DNA of 64,000 nt from UBA668 sp041394605 (GTDB lineage Bacteria > Actinomycetota > Acidimicrobiia > Acidimicrobiales > Ilumatobacteraceae), in contig JAWKHX010000008.1 in NCBI GenBank assembly GCA_041394605.1, positions 124,001 through 188,000 on the forward strand. Direction: 5' to 3'. Below the pieces are notes generated by a model. The model saw nothing but the letters and a program-made list of their open reading frames with translations, did no database searches and was not told where the DNA came from. Every line of letters begins with the position of its first letter. Within the stretch, counting starts at the first letter, position 1. This document shows positions 39,891 through 49,272 of this stretch, piece by piece. The translations under genes were made by a program, and so were the position numbers.

Positions 39891-42110
39891 TCAGCCCTTG
39901 CCGGGGACCAGGCGGTAGGCCTCGTAGACGCCGTCGATGTTGCGGATGGTCCGCAGCACGGCGTCCAAGTGGCCGGCGTCGGCCATCTCGAACTCGAAGC
40001 GCATCTTGGCCACCCGGTCCGAGCCGGTGTGCGTGCTGCACGACACGATGTTCACATGGTGGTCGCTCAGCGAGTTGGCCACGTCGCGCAGCAGGCGTGA
40101 GCGGTCGAACGCCACCACCTCCACACCCACGCGGAACTGGGCTTCCTTGCTGTCGCCGTCCCACTCCACCTCGATCAGGCGGGCCGCCTGCTCGTTCATC
40201 AGGCTGGCGGCGTTGGCGCAGTCCGTGCGGTGGACGGACACGCCACGGCCGCGAGTGATGAACCCGATGATCTCGTCGCCGGGCACCGGCGTGCAGCATC
40301 GCGACAGGCGCACCAGCACGTCGTCCAGCCCCTCCACGTGCACGCCCACCTGGTTGCGGCCGCGCCGCTGGGGGCGGCCGGAGGGGGCCACGGTCGCCGG
40401 CAACTGCTCGCCGTCGTCTGCCTGGCGGTGGCTGCGGGCAGTCTTCTGGGCGATCGACCGGGCGGACACATGCCCCTCGCCGATGGCCGCCAGCAGCGAA
40501 TCCAGGTCAGCGTAGCTGGCGGCTTCGATCTCCTCCTTCAGCGCCTCACTGGCCCACATGCGCTGCACGGGCAAGCCCTCGCGGCGGAACTCCTTGGTGA
40601 GCTCCTCACGGCCGGACTCGATGTTGTCGTCGCGGCGCTCCCGCGAGAACCACTGCTTGATCTTGTTGCGCGCCCGCGGCGACTCCACGAACTGCAGCCA
40701 GTCCCGCGACGGCCCGGCAGACCCCACCTTGCTGACGAAGATCTCGCACGTGTCGCCGCTCTTCAACTGATGGTGAAGGGGCACCAGCCGCCCGTTGACC
40801 TTGGCCCCGATGCACGCGTGGCCCACCTCGGTGTGCACGGCGTAGGCGAAGTCCACCGTGGTGGAACCCACGGGCAGGGTGACCACCCGGCCCTTCGGAG
40901 TGAACACGAACACCTCGTCCTGCTCGAGATCCGTCTTCAGGTTCTCCATGAAGGCCGCCGGGTCGGTGACCTCGGCCTGCCAGTCGATGATCCGGTTCAG
41001 CCAGTCGATGTCGTTGCTGGCCTGCGCGCCGTCCTTGTACGCCCAGTGAGCCGCCACGCCCCACTCGGCGCGTTGGTGCATCTCGCGGGTGCGGATCTGC
41101 ACCTCCACCGTCTTGCCCTGTGGCCCGATGACCGTGGTGTGCAAGCTCTGGTAGAGGTTGAACTTGGGCATTGCGATGTAGTCCTTGAACCGCCCCACCA
41201 CCGGCTTGTACCGGCCATGGATGCTGCCCAGTGCTGCGTAGCAGTCCTTCACGGAGTCCACGATCACCCGGATGGCCACGAGGTCGAAGATCTCGTCGAA
41301 CTCCCGGCCCTTCTGGACCATCTTCTCGTAGATGCTCCACAGGTGCTTGCCCCGCCCGGTGACCTGGGCGGTGATGCCCAACTCCTGCAACCGGCCCTGC
41401 ACCTCGGCGATGGCCCGCGCCAGGTACACCTCGCGCTCGGGGGTGCGGGTGGCCACCAGCTGGTCCAGTTCCGCGTAGCGCTTGGGGTACAGCGAGGCGA
41501 ACGCGAGGTCCTCCAACTGCTGCTTCAGTTCCTGCATGCCCAGGCGATGAGCCAGCGGGGCGTAGATCTCCAGCGTCTCGTGGGCGATGCGCTGCTGCTT
41601 CTCGCTGGGCATCGCCGCGATCGTGCGCATGTTGTGCAGCCGGTCGGCCAGCTTGATGATCAACACCCGCAGATCGCGGGCCATCGCCACCAGCATCTTG
41701 CGCATGGTGGCAGCCTGCTGGGCCTCCTTGGAGTCGAACTGCAGGCGCTCCAGCTTGGTGACCCCATCGACGATCTGGGCGACCTCGGGGCCGAAACCGG
41801 CCTCCACGTCGGCCAGGGTGATCTCGGTGTCCTCCACCGCATCGTGCAGCAGCGCGGCAGCGAGGGAGATCTCGTCCAACCCGAGGTCGGCCACGATGCG
41901 GGCCACCGCCATCGGGTGGTTGATGTAGCTCTCCCCGCTGCCGCGCACCTGGTGACGGTGCGCTTCGCGGGCCGTCTCGTAGGCCCGGTTGATGAGCGAC
42001 ACCGGCGCCTTGGGGTGGCGGCGGCGGTACGCGGTGAGCAGCGGCGTGAGCTCCTCGGCCGTCGCGTTCTGGTGGCGACGCCAGGGCAGAACACGATCGA
42101 CCGCAGCCAT
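39891..42110 (-). CDS. relA: RelA/SpoT homologue, (p)ppGpp synthetase/hydrolase
   Basis: A 739-residue bifunctional Rel protein. The HD hydrolase site is present (YINHPMAVARIVADL, LLHDAVEDTEI, IIKLADRLHNMRT). The synthetase domain has RFKDYIAMPKFNLYQSLHTT and the segment EVQIRTREMHQRAEWGVAAH. TGS (VFTPKGRVVTLPVGSTTVDF), helical and ACT (C-terminal, IVSCSTHTGSDRVAKMRFEF) domains follow. Both active sites look intact, so it likely makes and degrades (p)ppGpp. ATG shares one base with the apt stop. Confidence 0.96.
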   Translation of the reverse strand: MAAVDRVLPWRRHQNATAEELTPLLTAYRRRHPKAPVSLINRAYETAREAHRHQVRGSGESYINHPMAVARIVADLGLDEISLAAALLHDAVEDTEITLADVEAGFGPEVAQIVDGVTKLERLQFDSKEAQQAATMRKMLVAMARDLRVLIIKLADRLHNMRTIAAMPSEKQQRIAHETLEIYAPLAHRLGMQELKQQLEDLAFASLYPKRYAELDQLVATRTPEREVYLARAIAEVQGRLQELGITAQVTGRGKHLWSIYEKMVQKGREFDEIFDLVAIRVIVDSVKDCYAALGSIHGRYKPVVGRFKDYIAMPKFNLYQSLHTTVIGPQGKTVEVQIRTREMHQRAEWGVAAHWAYKDGAQASNDIDWLNRIIDWQAEVTDPAAFMENLKTDLEQDEVFVFTPKGRVVTLPVGSTTVDFAYAVHTEVGHACIGAKVNGRLVPLHHQLKSGDTCEIFVSKVGSAGPSRDWLQFVESPRARNKIKQWFSRERRDDNIESGREELTKEFRREGLPVQRMWASEALKEEIEAASYADLDSLLAAIGEGHVSARSIAQKTARSHRQADDGEQLPATVAPSGRPQRRGRNQVGVHVEGLDDVLVRLSRCCTPVPGDEIIGFITRGRGVSVHRTDCANAASLMNEQAARLIEVEWDGDSKEAQFRVGVEVVAFDRSRLLRDVANSLSDHHVNIVSCSTHTGSDRVAKMRFEFEMADAGHLDAVLRTIRNIDGVYEAYRLVPGKG

Positions 42111-42637
42111 CAGTAGATCGCCAGGCTCTCGACCAGATGGCCGCCCAGCCGGGCCCGTCCTCCCAGGTCGGCCAGTTCGATCAGGAACCCGAGCCCCACC
42201 ACTGTGCCGCCCAACGCTTCCACCAGCCGGCAGGTGGCCTCGGCGGTGCCGCCGGTGGCCAGCACGTCGTCGATCACGAGGATCCGCTCGCCGGGGTGGA
42301 TGGCGTCGCGGTGGATCTCCAGCTTGTCGCGCCCGTACTCAAGTTGGTACTCCTCGCGGACCACCGCCCACGGCAGCTTGCCGGCCTTGCGCACCGGGAT
42401 GAACCCGGCGCCCATCCGGTAGGCGACGGGCGCGGCGACGATGAAGCCACGAGCCTCCATGCCGAGCACCCGGTCCACCGGCACGTCGCCGAAGCGGTGC
42501 ACCAATTCGGTGATGGCCTTGCCGAACCCCTCGGCATCGCCGAGCAGCGGGGTGATGTCGCGGAACGTGACCCCGGCCTCGGGGTAGTCCGGGATGTCCC
42601 GGACCAGACGGGTGAGCCAGTGGCCGTTGGGCGCCAT
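42110..42637 (-). CDS. apt: Adenine phosphoribosyltransferase
   Basis: A 175-residue purine salvage enzyme converting adenine and PRPP to AMP. FRDITPLLGD, the dimer/PRPP loop GMEARGFIVAAPVAYRMGAG, KLPWAVVREEYQLEYG and the PRPP motif ILVIDDVLATGGTAEA are all present. The secF-apt-relA order is a familiar actinobacterial arrangement. TACCCT lies 6 nt before the ATG, so it may have its own leaderless promoter. Confidence 0.95.
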   Translation of the reverse strand: MAPNGHWLTRLVRDIPDYPEAGVTFRDITPLLGDAEGFGKAITELVHRFGDVPVDRVLGMEARGFIVAAPVAYRMGAGFIPVRKAGKLPWAVVREEYQLEYGRDKLEIHRDAIHPGERILVIDDVLATGGTAEATCRLVEALGGTVVGLGFLIELADLGGRARLGGHLVESLAIY

Positions 42638-42643
42638 GCGTGG

Positions 42644-42649
42644 AGGGTA
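42644..42649 (-). promoter_or_regulatory. Predicted leaderless -10 element for apt
   Basis: TACCCT on the minus strand, 6 nt before ATG 42637, in the 28-bp gap after secF. Confidence 0.45.
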
Positions 42650-42665
42650 CCGGAAAGCCGGTGCC

Positions 42666-44261
42666 TCAGGACCGCCGCTTCTTCTTGCGCGGCCGCGGCG
42701 TGTGGGTCAGCAACTCCTGCGGCGTCATGGCAACCGGAGCGACCGACTGGGTCGCCACGCTGCGACGCTTGGCGGCCTCGCGGCGACCGGACGGTGAACC
42801 GCCGAGCACCAGACGCTCGAGTTCCACGCCGGTGGAGTGACGGCCGCGCAGCGAGCGGAACTTCGGCTCGCGCTCCTTGGCCATCGCCACCAGCGGGGCC
42901 GCCACGAAGATCGACGAGTACGAACCGGTGATGAGACCCACCAGCAGGGCGAGCGCGAACTCGCTGAGCGTGACGGCACCCATGACCCCGGCGCCGAGGA
43001 TCAGCAGCGACAACACCGGCAGCACCGCGGCCAGGCTGGTGTTCAGCGAGCGCATCAGCACCTGGTTCATCGACACGTTGATGATGTCGGCGTACGGCAT
43101 CTTCGCCGCGGTGTACCGCTGCTGGTTTTCCTTCACCTTGTCGAACACCACGATCGTGTCGTAGAGGGAGAAGCCGAGGATGGTGAGGAAGGCCACCACG
43201 GTGGCGGGCGTGACCTCGAAGCCGAGCAGCGAGTACACGCCCACGCTGAGCAGCACGTCGTGGAGCATGGCCACGATGGCACCCATCGCCATCCGCCACT
43301 CCAGCCGCCAGGCGATGAACAGTGCCACGAGGATCAGGAAGACCAGGAGGGCGCGAATGGCCTTCTCCGTGATGGTCTTGCCCCACGTGCTGCTGACCGA
43401 GGAGGTGGTGATCTGGTTGACGTCCAGCCCGGTCTCCTCGGCGAATGCCCGCTGGATGCGGATGCGCAGCAGGTCGGTGGCGCTGGCGTTCTGCCCGGCG
43501 TCGATGCTGGTGGGAGTGATCGCGGTGTCCGCCGTGGTGCCGGCCGTGGTGTCGGCCGTGGTGTCGGCCGTGGTGTCGGCCGTCGTGTCGCCGGTGGCCC
43601 CCGCCGCAGCGGTGGTGTCCGGCGCAGCCGTCGTGGTGGCGGCCTCGGTCGTGGTGGCGGCCTCGGTCGTGGTGGCGGCCTCCGTGGTGGTCGTGGCGAC
43701 TTCCGTGGTGGTCGTGGACGCGTCGGTGGAACCGTCGCCGCCACCGCCCACGCTGTCGGCCGACACCTGCACCTTCAGCGTTCGCGTCTGCCCGTTGTTG
43801 CTCAGCAACTCCTGGATCTTGGCCGACGTGCCGTCGATGCCGTTGTCTTCCAGGATGGCGCGGGCTTGGTCCTCCGTGAGCGTCTGCGACGGGATCTCCC
43901 ACACCACGCCGCCACGGAAGTCCAGGCTGAGGTTCAGGCCACGGACCACCAGCGAGCCGATGCTGAGCAGCAGCAGCAGCGCCGACAGGCCGAGGCCCAG
44001 CCAGCGCCGGCCGTAGAAGTCGATGGAGGTCTCGCCGTGATACAGCCGGCCGAGCGGGCCGCGCCGCTCGTGGCCGAGCAGTTCGAACTCCTCTTCGGCC
44101 TCCTCGGCAGTGCGCCCGTGGGTGCGCCGGTGACCTGCAGGTGCGGGCGACTCCTCGGCGTCGTCCGTTTCCACCGGCTCGTCCGTCGCCTCGTCGTCGC
44201 CGTCCATCGGCTGGTCGTCCACTTCGTCCTCGTTCTGGTCGTCGCGGGGATCGTCGCTCAT
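42666..44261 (-). CDS. secF: Protein translocase subunit SecF
   Basis: A 531-residue SecF with six membrane helices. Residues 1-70 are a very acidic cytoplasmic extension. The first helix is at 90-107, followed by the SecF signature LSLDFRGGVVWEI. Residues about 171-257 are an inserted run rich in Thr, Ala, Glu and Asp. The conserved block YSLLGFEVTPATVVAFLTIL and GFSLYDTIVVFDKVKEN follows. With SecD it uses the proton gradient to pull exported proteins. The length is about 200 more than in E. coli (323 residues). ATGA overlap with secD. Confidence 0.95.
   Translation of the reverse strand: MSDDPRDDQNEDEVDDQPMDGDDEATDEPVETDDAEESPAPAGHRRTHGRTAEEAEEEFELLGHERRGPLGRLYHGETSIDFYGRRWLGLGLSALLLLLSIGSLVVRGLNLSLDFRGGVVWEIPSQTLTEDQARAILEDNGIDGTSAKIQELLSNNGQTRTLKVQVSADSVGGGGDGSTDASTTTTEVATTTTEAATTTEAATTTEAATTTAAPDTTAAAGATGDTTADTTADTTADTTAGTTADTAITPTSIDAGQNASATDLLRIRIQRAFAEETGLDVNQITTSSVSSTWGKTITEKAIRALLVFLILVALFIAWRLEWRMAMGAIVAMLHDVLLSVGVYSLLGFEVTPATVVAFLTILGFSLYDTIVVFDKVKENQQRYTAAKMPYADIINVSMNQVLMRSLNTSLAAVLPVLSLLILGAGVMGAVTLSEFALALLVGLITGSYSSIFVAAPLVAMAKEREPKFRSLRGRHSTGVELERLVLGGSPSGRREAAKRRSVATQSVAPVAMTPQELLTHTPRPRKKKRRS
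43538..43684 (-). repeat. Tandem DNA repeats encoding the SecF Thr-rich insertion
   Basis: A 12-bp unit (GTGGTGTCGGCC on the plus strand) is repeated about four times at 43538-43590, giving the peptide unit TADT. An 18-bp unit is repeated about three times at 43630-43684, giving TTTEAA. The units are in frame, so expansion or contraction would keep the protein readable. Confidence 0.75.
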
Positions 44262-45913
44262 GCCGCACCCCCCGAGGTGGCCACTTCGATGCCCATCACC
44301 TTGCGCCGCTCCATCCATTGGGTGCGGGCGAGCAGCAGCACCATCGGCCGGGTGAACACGTAGGAGACCAGCAGGTCACAGGCCGTCGACAGGGCGAGGA
44401 AGAACGCGAAGCCACGCACCGCGCCGACAGTGAGGTACCACAGCACGAACGCACCGATCAGCGACACCAGGTCGGCCACCACGATGGTTCGCCAGGCGGC
44501 CTGGAAGCCACGCTGAGCGCTGTTGCGCAGCGACTTGCCGGTGCGCACCTCGTCCTTCAGGCGTTCGAAGAACACCACGTAGGAGTCCACCGTGACGCCG
44601 ACCGACACGATGATGCCGGCGACGCCGGACAGCGACAGGGCGAGGCCCTGCGTTCTCGACAGGATCGAGATGGTGCTCCACAGCAAAGCGCCGGACACCG
44701 TGAGGCCGATGGCCACGATGAGGCCAAGGGTGCGGTAGTAGAGCGCCATGAAGAGCAGCACGAGGAACACGCCGATGAGGCCGGAGACCCAGGCTGCCTT
44801 CAGGGAGTCCTTGCCCAGGGTGGGCGACACGTTCTGCACCGACAGCACTTCGAGCGTCACGGGCAGCGAACCGGAGTTCAGCACGCGGGCGAGGTCTTTG
44901 GCCTCCTGCTCGGTGAATGAACCGCTGATCCGCACACCGCTGTCGAAACTGGGGGCGTTGATCGTGGGGGCGGACTGCAGCTCGCCGTCGAGCTCGATGG
45001 CCAGCTGGCCGGTGGAGCATTCCGACGTCTTGTTGAAGCACTGGTACACGGCGTTGTCCCAGTTGGCCCGCTCGGTGTTGGTGCGCAGGTCCACGGACAC
45101 GCCCCAGCCGCTGTCGCTGACCGTCTGGCCCACCGTGGCCTGAGCGTCCACGAACACCTCACCGGTACCGAACGCCGCGCCCACCTGGCAGTAGGTGGGC
45201 ACCTCACCGCGCAGCGGCAGGATGGCCTGCTGCGTGGGGTCCGACGTCTGGCGTGGGTAGTAGCCCCACATGTCCATTGGGACCGGCGTGGTGGTGCTGG
45301 TGACCGCCGGCTCGGTGGTGGTGCCGCCCGTGTCGCCGGTGGTATCCGCAGTGGTGTCGCCGGTGGTGGTGTCCGGCGAGGCGCCGGGAGTGGTGGTGTC
45401 GGTGCCGACCGGCCGTGCCGGACCGGGCGCGGCGGTGGTGTCCACCGCGTCGGTGGAGGGCACCGTGGTGTCGGTGGTGTCACCGGTGGAATCTGCGGTG
45501 GTGTCGCCGGTGGTGTCGCCGGTGCTGTCCGAGGTGACGGGCGCATTGGGGTCGCTCACCGCCTGGCAACCGATGACCGGCCGCAGGTACACCTGGCCGG
45601 TGACCTGGACCAGCCGGATGGCGTCCTCCTGGTTGGTGACGCCAGGCAAGTTGACGACGATGGTGTCACCCTGGCGCAGGATCTCGGGTTCGGCCACGCC
45701 CAGGCTGTCCACCCGCTCGCGGATCTTGTCCACCGCGAGGTCGAGGCTCTGGTCGCTCCACGACGTGCCCGCCTTCGGCTGCTGGGTGACGGACACGCCA
45801 CCTTGGAGGTCCAGGCCGAGGGCCGGATGGGTGCCAGTGGCCAGCGTGACGATGAGCGCCGCATACGCGACCGTCATCGTGAGCACGAGCGTGAGGATGA
45901 GTCTCCTGCGCAT
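44258..45913 (-). CDS. secD: Protein translocase subunit SecD
   Basis: A 551-residue SecD. After helix 1 comes LGLDLQGGVSVT, the SecD D1 signature, then VDKIRERVDSLGVAEPEILR. Residues about 121-212 are inserted sequence rich in Asp, Thr, Gly and Pro (for example TGDTTGDTTADSTGDTTDTT). The P1 domain resumes and ends with LPVTLEVLSVQNVSPTLG, followed by five more helices (GVTVDSYVVFFERLKDEVRT is the last conserved loop). The order yajC-secD-secF, 8-nt gap then ATGA overlap, indicates one operon. Confidence 0.95.
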   Translation of the reverse strand: MRRRLILTLVLTMTVAYAALIVTLATGTHPALGLDLQGGVSVTQQPKAGTSWSDQSLDLAVDKIRERVDSLGVAEPEILRQGDTIVVNLPGVTNQEDAIRLVQVTGQVYLRPVIGCQAVSDPNAPVTSDSTGDTTGDTTADSTGDTTDTTVPSTDAVDTTAAPGPARPVGTDTTTPGASPDTTTGDTTADTTGDTGGTTTEPAVTSTTTPVPMDMWGYYPRQTSDPTQQAILPLRGEVPTYCQVGAAFGTGEVFVDAQATVGQTVSDSGWGVSVDLRTNTERANWDNAVYQCFNKTSECSTGQLAIELDGELQSAPTINAPSFDSGVRISGSFTEQEAKDLARVLNSGSLPVTLEVLSVQNVSPTLGKDSLKAAWVSGLIGVFLVLLFMALYYRTLGLIVAIGLTVSGALLWSTISILSRTQGLALSLSGVAGIIVSVGVTVDSYVVFFERLKDEVRTGKSLRNSAQRGFQAAWRTIVVADLVSLIGAFVLWYLTVGAVRGFAFFLALSTACDLLVSYVFTRPMVLLLARTQWMERRKVMGIEVATSGGAA

Positions 45914-45921
45914 GGCGAGGA

Positions 45922-46350
45922 TCAGGACTCGTCGTCGACCGCGGCGGCCGGAGTGTCGATCTTCGTCTGGCGGTTCTTCGTGCCGTCGTCGTCCGGAGTC
46001 GCGGTCTCGCCCATCGCCGTGTCCACCTTGCGCTGGATGGCCTGCCGGGCGATGCGGATCTGGATGTTGTCGTCGATCTCCAGCCAGGCGATGTCGCCGT
46101 CGAACCCGGTGACGAAGCCGTACAGGCCCGATGTGGTCATGATCTCGTCGCCCACCTCGATGGCCTGCTGCATGGCGACCTGCTCGCGCTGGCGGCGCCG
46201 CTGCGGGCGGATCATGAGGAAGTACAGGCCGAACGGGATGAGCAGGAAGATCCCGAGCTGGATCAGTGCTGCCGCGCCGGAGGACGAGTTGCTGTCCGAG
46301 CCGCCGGCCGTGGTGGCGGTGCCGGCGACGAGGTGATGGAGGAGGTGCAT
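45922..46350 (-). CDS. yajC: Preprotein translocase subunit YajC
   Basis: A 142-residue protein: one membrane helix near residues 29-47 (LIQLGIFLLIPFGLYFLMIR) followed by the conserved RPQRRRQREQ and GDEIMTTSGLYGFV. The acidic C-terminus is longer than usual. A short Ser-rich segment lies before the helix. ATG 46350 is preferred to a GTG five codons upstream. YajC is an accessory part of the SecYEG-SecDF complex. Confidence 0.92.
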   Translation of the reverse strand: MHLLHHLVAGTATTAGGSDSNSSSGAAALIQLGIFLLIPFGLYFLMIRPQRRRQREQVAMQQAIEVGDEIMTTSGLYGFVTGFDGDIAWLEIDDNIQIRIARQAIQRKVDTAMGETATPDDDGTKNRQTKIDTPAAAVDDES

Positions 46351-46442
46351 GATGGAAACGACCAACTGTTCACGTGGGGAGGGCGCGCGGCCCTCGTTGA
46401 CCGGCAGGCGAGTCTAGCCACGGGCGCGGGGGGTTCGGCATG

Positions 46443-47540
46443 TCACCCCCAGACGTTCAGCACCTCGCGGCGCAGGGTGTCGAACGTGCCGGCGGCGATG
46501 GCCTCCCGCATCCGGCTCATCAACTGCAGCGTCCAGGCGATGTTGTGCAGGCTCACCAGCCGCAGCGCGGTGGGCTCCCCCACCTGGAACAGGTGGCGCA
46601 GGTAGCCCCTGGTGTGCCGGGCGCAGACCTCACATCCGCAGGTGGCGTCGATCGGGCCGTCGTCGTCGGCGTAGCGGGCCGCCTTCACGTGCAGCTTGCC
46701 CTCCGAGGTGAGGGCCGTGCCGTGACGACCCAGCCGGGTCTGCATCACGCAGTCGAACTGGTCCACGCCGAGACCGACCGCCTCCACCAGGCTGGCCGGG
46801 TCGCCCACGCCCATCAGGTAGCGGGGCCGGTCGGCCGGCAGGTGCTCGATGGCCGCGGCCAGCGCCGGCAGCATCTCGGCCCTGGTCTCCCCCACGCTGA
46901 GGCCGCCGATGCCGTAGCCGTCGAACCCGATCTCCACCGTGCGTTGGGCGCTCTCGGCCCGCATCCGCTCGTCGACCCCGCCCTGGACGATGCCGAACAG
47001 GGCCTGGTCCTCGCGCTGGTGAGCAGCCTTCGCCAGCGCGGCCCAGGCCGCGGTGCGCTCCACCGCCAGGCGGACCACATGGTCGGGCGAGGGCAGCGGC
47101 GGGCAGACGTCCAGCACCATCTGGATGTCCGCGCCCAGCAACTCCTGGGTACGCACGGCTACCTCCGGTGTGAACCGGTGCTTCGAGCCGTCGTAGGTGG
47201 ATCGGAAGGTGACGCCGTCGTCATCCACCTTCGGTTCCAGCGAGAACACTTGGAAACCACCGGAGTCGGTGAGCGTCAGCCCGCCCCACGCGGCGAACTT
47301 GCCCAGCCCGCCGAACCGGGCCACCACCTCGGCTCCGGGGCGCAGCATCAGGTGGTAGGTGTTGCCGAGCACGATCTCGGCGCCCAGGCGCTCGTAATCC
47401 GCCGCGCTGAGGTACTTGATGGCGCCGCGGGTGCCCACGGGCATGAAACACGGAGTGCGGTACGTGCCCTTGGCGGTGTGGCCGACCCCGGTGCGGGCGG
47501 CGCCGTCAGTGGCCAGGGTCTCCAGGCGAACGGGGTGCAT
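46443..47540 (-). CDS. tgt: Queuine tRNA-ribosyltransferase
   Basis: A 365-residue enzyme that swaps guanine-34 for preQ1 in tRNAs with a GUN anticodon. Catalytic Asp residues lie in TLTDSGGFQVFSL and in GVDQFDCVMQTRLGRHG. The zinc site is CGCEVC followed by HN in SLHNI. TAGCCT is 8 nt before the ATG. It is near queA (48159-49169), which completes the later steps, so queuosine is probably made. Genes for preQ1 synthesis are not in this window. Confidence 0.95.
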   Translation of the reverse strand: MHPVRLETLATDGAARTGVGHTAKGTYRTPCFMPVGTRGAIKYLSAADYERLGAEIVLGNTYHLMLRPGAEVVARFGGLGKFAAWGGLTLTDSGGFQVFSLEPKVDDDGVTFRSTYDGSKHRFTPEVAVRTQELLGADIQMVLDVCPPLPSPDHVVRLAVERTAAWAALAKAAHQREDQALFGIVQGGVDERMRAESAQRTVEIGFDGYGIGGLSVGETRAEMLPALAAAIEHLPADRPRYLMGVGDPASLVEAVGLGVDQFDCVMQTRLGRHGTALTSEGKLHVKAARYADDDGPIDATCGCEVCARHTRGYLRHLFQVGEPTALRLVSLHNIAWTLQLMSRMREAIAAGTFDTLRREVLNVWG

Positions 47541-47591
47541 CGGCGGCGAGGCTACGGCCAGACACGCCGGTTGCCGTCCTGCCGACCCTTC

Positions 47592-48122
47592 TCAGGCCGC
47601 CGGTGCCCCGACGCGGCGCCGGGCGCTGATGGCCCCGATGAGCGCCGAACCCCCGCCAGCCAGGCAGATCCACGTGCCGAACCCGACCGACGACAACGTG
47701 CTGAGGCTGGGGTTGTACCGGTCGACGAGAGAACTCGTGGTCGACAGGTACAACAGGGGGATGGCGAGCGCGGCCAGTGCACCGATCACCAGCAGGGCAC
47801 GCAGATTCGCCTTCACGGCACCCACGAACATCATCACCACGACCGCGGCGAGCGGAATGGCCAGTGGGAATGAGGAGAGGTCGGCCGGCGTGTCGTCGAA
47901 GATGATCTGCGACGTGAGGTCGATCGCCGAACGCTCCTTGTCCCACAGTTCGCTGCTGGTCCACGGCGATGCGATCGACACAAGGGTGAGGAAGGCTCCG
48001 AGCACGCCGAGCGGGACGGAGGTCGAGGCCGGGCTCGCTGGCGGGGTGGGCGACGTCGACGGCGCTGACCACTGGCCCTGGGGGTGGGCGCCGGGGGCGC
48101 TGGGGGGCGGAAGCTCTGACAT
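47592..48122 (-). CDS. Four-helix membrane protein of unknown function
   Basis: A 176-residue protein with a Pro/Ser/Thr-rich N-terminal 35 residues and four membrane helices (about 37-53, 84-104, 108-126, 148-165). Between helices 1 and 2 is an outside loop of 30 residues rich in Asp and Ser. TACGCT is placed 6 nt before the ATG. It lies between tgt and queA but shares no known link with queuosine. No family is recognised. Confidence 0.6.
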   Translation of the reverse strand: MSELPPPSAPGAHPQGQWSAPSTSPTPPASPASTSVPLGVLGAFLTLVSIASPWTSSELWDKERSAIDLTSQIIFDDTPADLSSFPLAIPLAAVVVMMFVGAVKANLRALLVIGALAALAIPLLYLSTTSSLVDRYNPSLSTLSSVGFGTWICLAGGGSALIGAISARRRVGAPAA

Positions 48123-48158
48123 CCGGCCAGCGTAATTGCCCCGGAAGGTGCCCGAGAG

Positions 48159-49169
48159 CTAGCGCAGACTCCGATCCAGCAGCATCGCGTCGCCGAAGCT
48201 CAAGAAGCGGTAGTGGTCGGCCAGCGCCACCTCGTACAGGTGGCGCCAGCGGGCGCCGACGAACGCGTCGATCATCATCAGCAACGTGGTGCGGGGCAGG
48301 TGGAAGTTGGTCATCATCACGTCCACCGTCTTCCACTCGTAGGGGCGGTGGATGAACAGGCGGGTTCGCCCCTCGGTCTCGCCGAACGTCGCGGCGCTCT
48401 CCAGCGCCCGCACACTGGTCGTGCCGACGGCCACCACGCGGCGGGCGGCCCGCACCGCCTCCATCGTGGCCACCGGTACCCGGTAGCGCTCGCTGTGGAT
48501 CTGGTGGTCGCGTGGGTCGTCGGCGCTGACGGGCTTGAACGTGTCCAGCCCCACCACCAACTCCACCGTCGCCGTGGCCACCCCCGTGGCGCGGATGGCG
48601 GCCAGCAGTTCTGGCGTGAAGTGCAGCCCGGCGGTCGGCGCCGCCGCGGATGCCGGCTCGTTGGCGTACACGGTCTGGTAGCGGTCCGGCGGCGCCGTGG
48701 AGCCGGTGATGTAGGGAGGCAGCGGCATCTCCCCGTGGCGTTGGAGGAGCGCCAGCGGGTCGCCCTCCCCCACCAGTTCGACCAGCATCGTGTCGCCCGC
48801 CGCGGCCCGGCCGATCACCTGCACCAGCGGCACGTCCCCGCTGAACAGCACCTCGCCCCGCTTCACCTTGCGGGCCGGGCGGACCATGGCCTCCCACGTG
48901 CGCCGCTCGTGGTCCAGCGGTTCCAGCAGCAGCGCTTCGGCCGCGCCCCCGGTGGCCCGCTGCAGGCGCAGCCGGGCGGGGATGACCTTGCTGTCGTTCA
49001 CCACCAGCAGGTCGCCGGGCTGCAGGAACTCGCCGAGGTCGCGGACGTGGCGGTGCAGCGGCGCGGCACTCCCCTGATCCACCAGCAGGCGGGCGGCGTC
49101 GCGCGGCTCGACGGGTTGCTGGGCGATCCTCTCGTCCGGCAGGTGGTAGTCGAAGTCCTCCAGGTGCAT
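48159..49169 (-). CDS. queA: S-adenosylmethionine:tRNA ribosyltransferase-isomerase
   Basis: A 336-residue enzyme that adds epoxycyclopentanediol from SAM to preQ1-tRNA. FDYHLPDERIAQQPVEPRD at the start, LLVVNDSKVIPARL, PLPPYI, YQTVYA and AAPTAGLHFTPELL are family signatures. Its end MLLDRSL is slightly different from the usual. TAGCCT is 9 nt before ATG. Together with tgt it supports queuosine formation. Confidence 0.94.
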   Translation of the reverse strand: MHLEDFDYHLPDERIAQQPVEPRDAARLLVDQGSAAPLHRHVRDLGEFLQPGDLLVVNDSKVIPARLRLQRATGGAAEALLLEPLDHERRTWEAMVRPARKVKRGEVLFSGDVPLVQVIGRAAAGDTMLVELVGEGDPLALLQRHGEMPLPPYITGSTAPPDRYQTVYANEPASAAAPTAGLHFTPELLAAIRATGVATATVELVVGLDTFKPVSADDPRDHQIHSERYRVPVATMEAVRAARRVVAVGTTSVRALESAATFGETEGRTRLFIHRPYEWKTVDVMMTNFHLPRTTLLMMIDAFVGARWRHLYEVALADHYRFLSFGDAMLLDRSLR

Positions 49170-49272
49170 GGCCCGTCCAGGCTACGGAGGCCGGGAAACC
49201 TCCGCGCACCCCTCGGGTACCTTCCGACTCACGGCTTCCCCCGAAACGCTCAACTCGACAAGGAGTAGGGTC

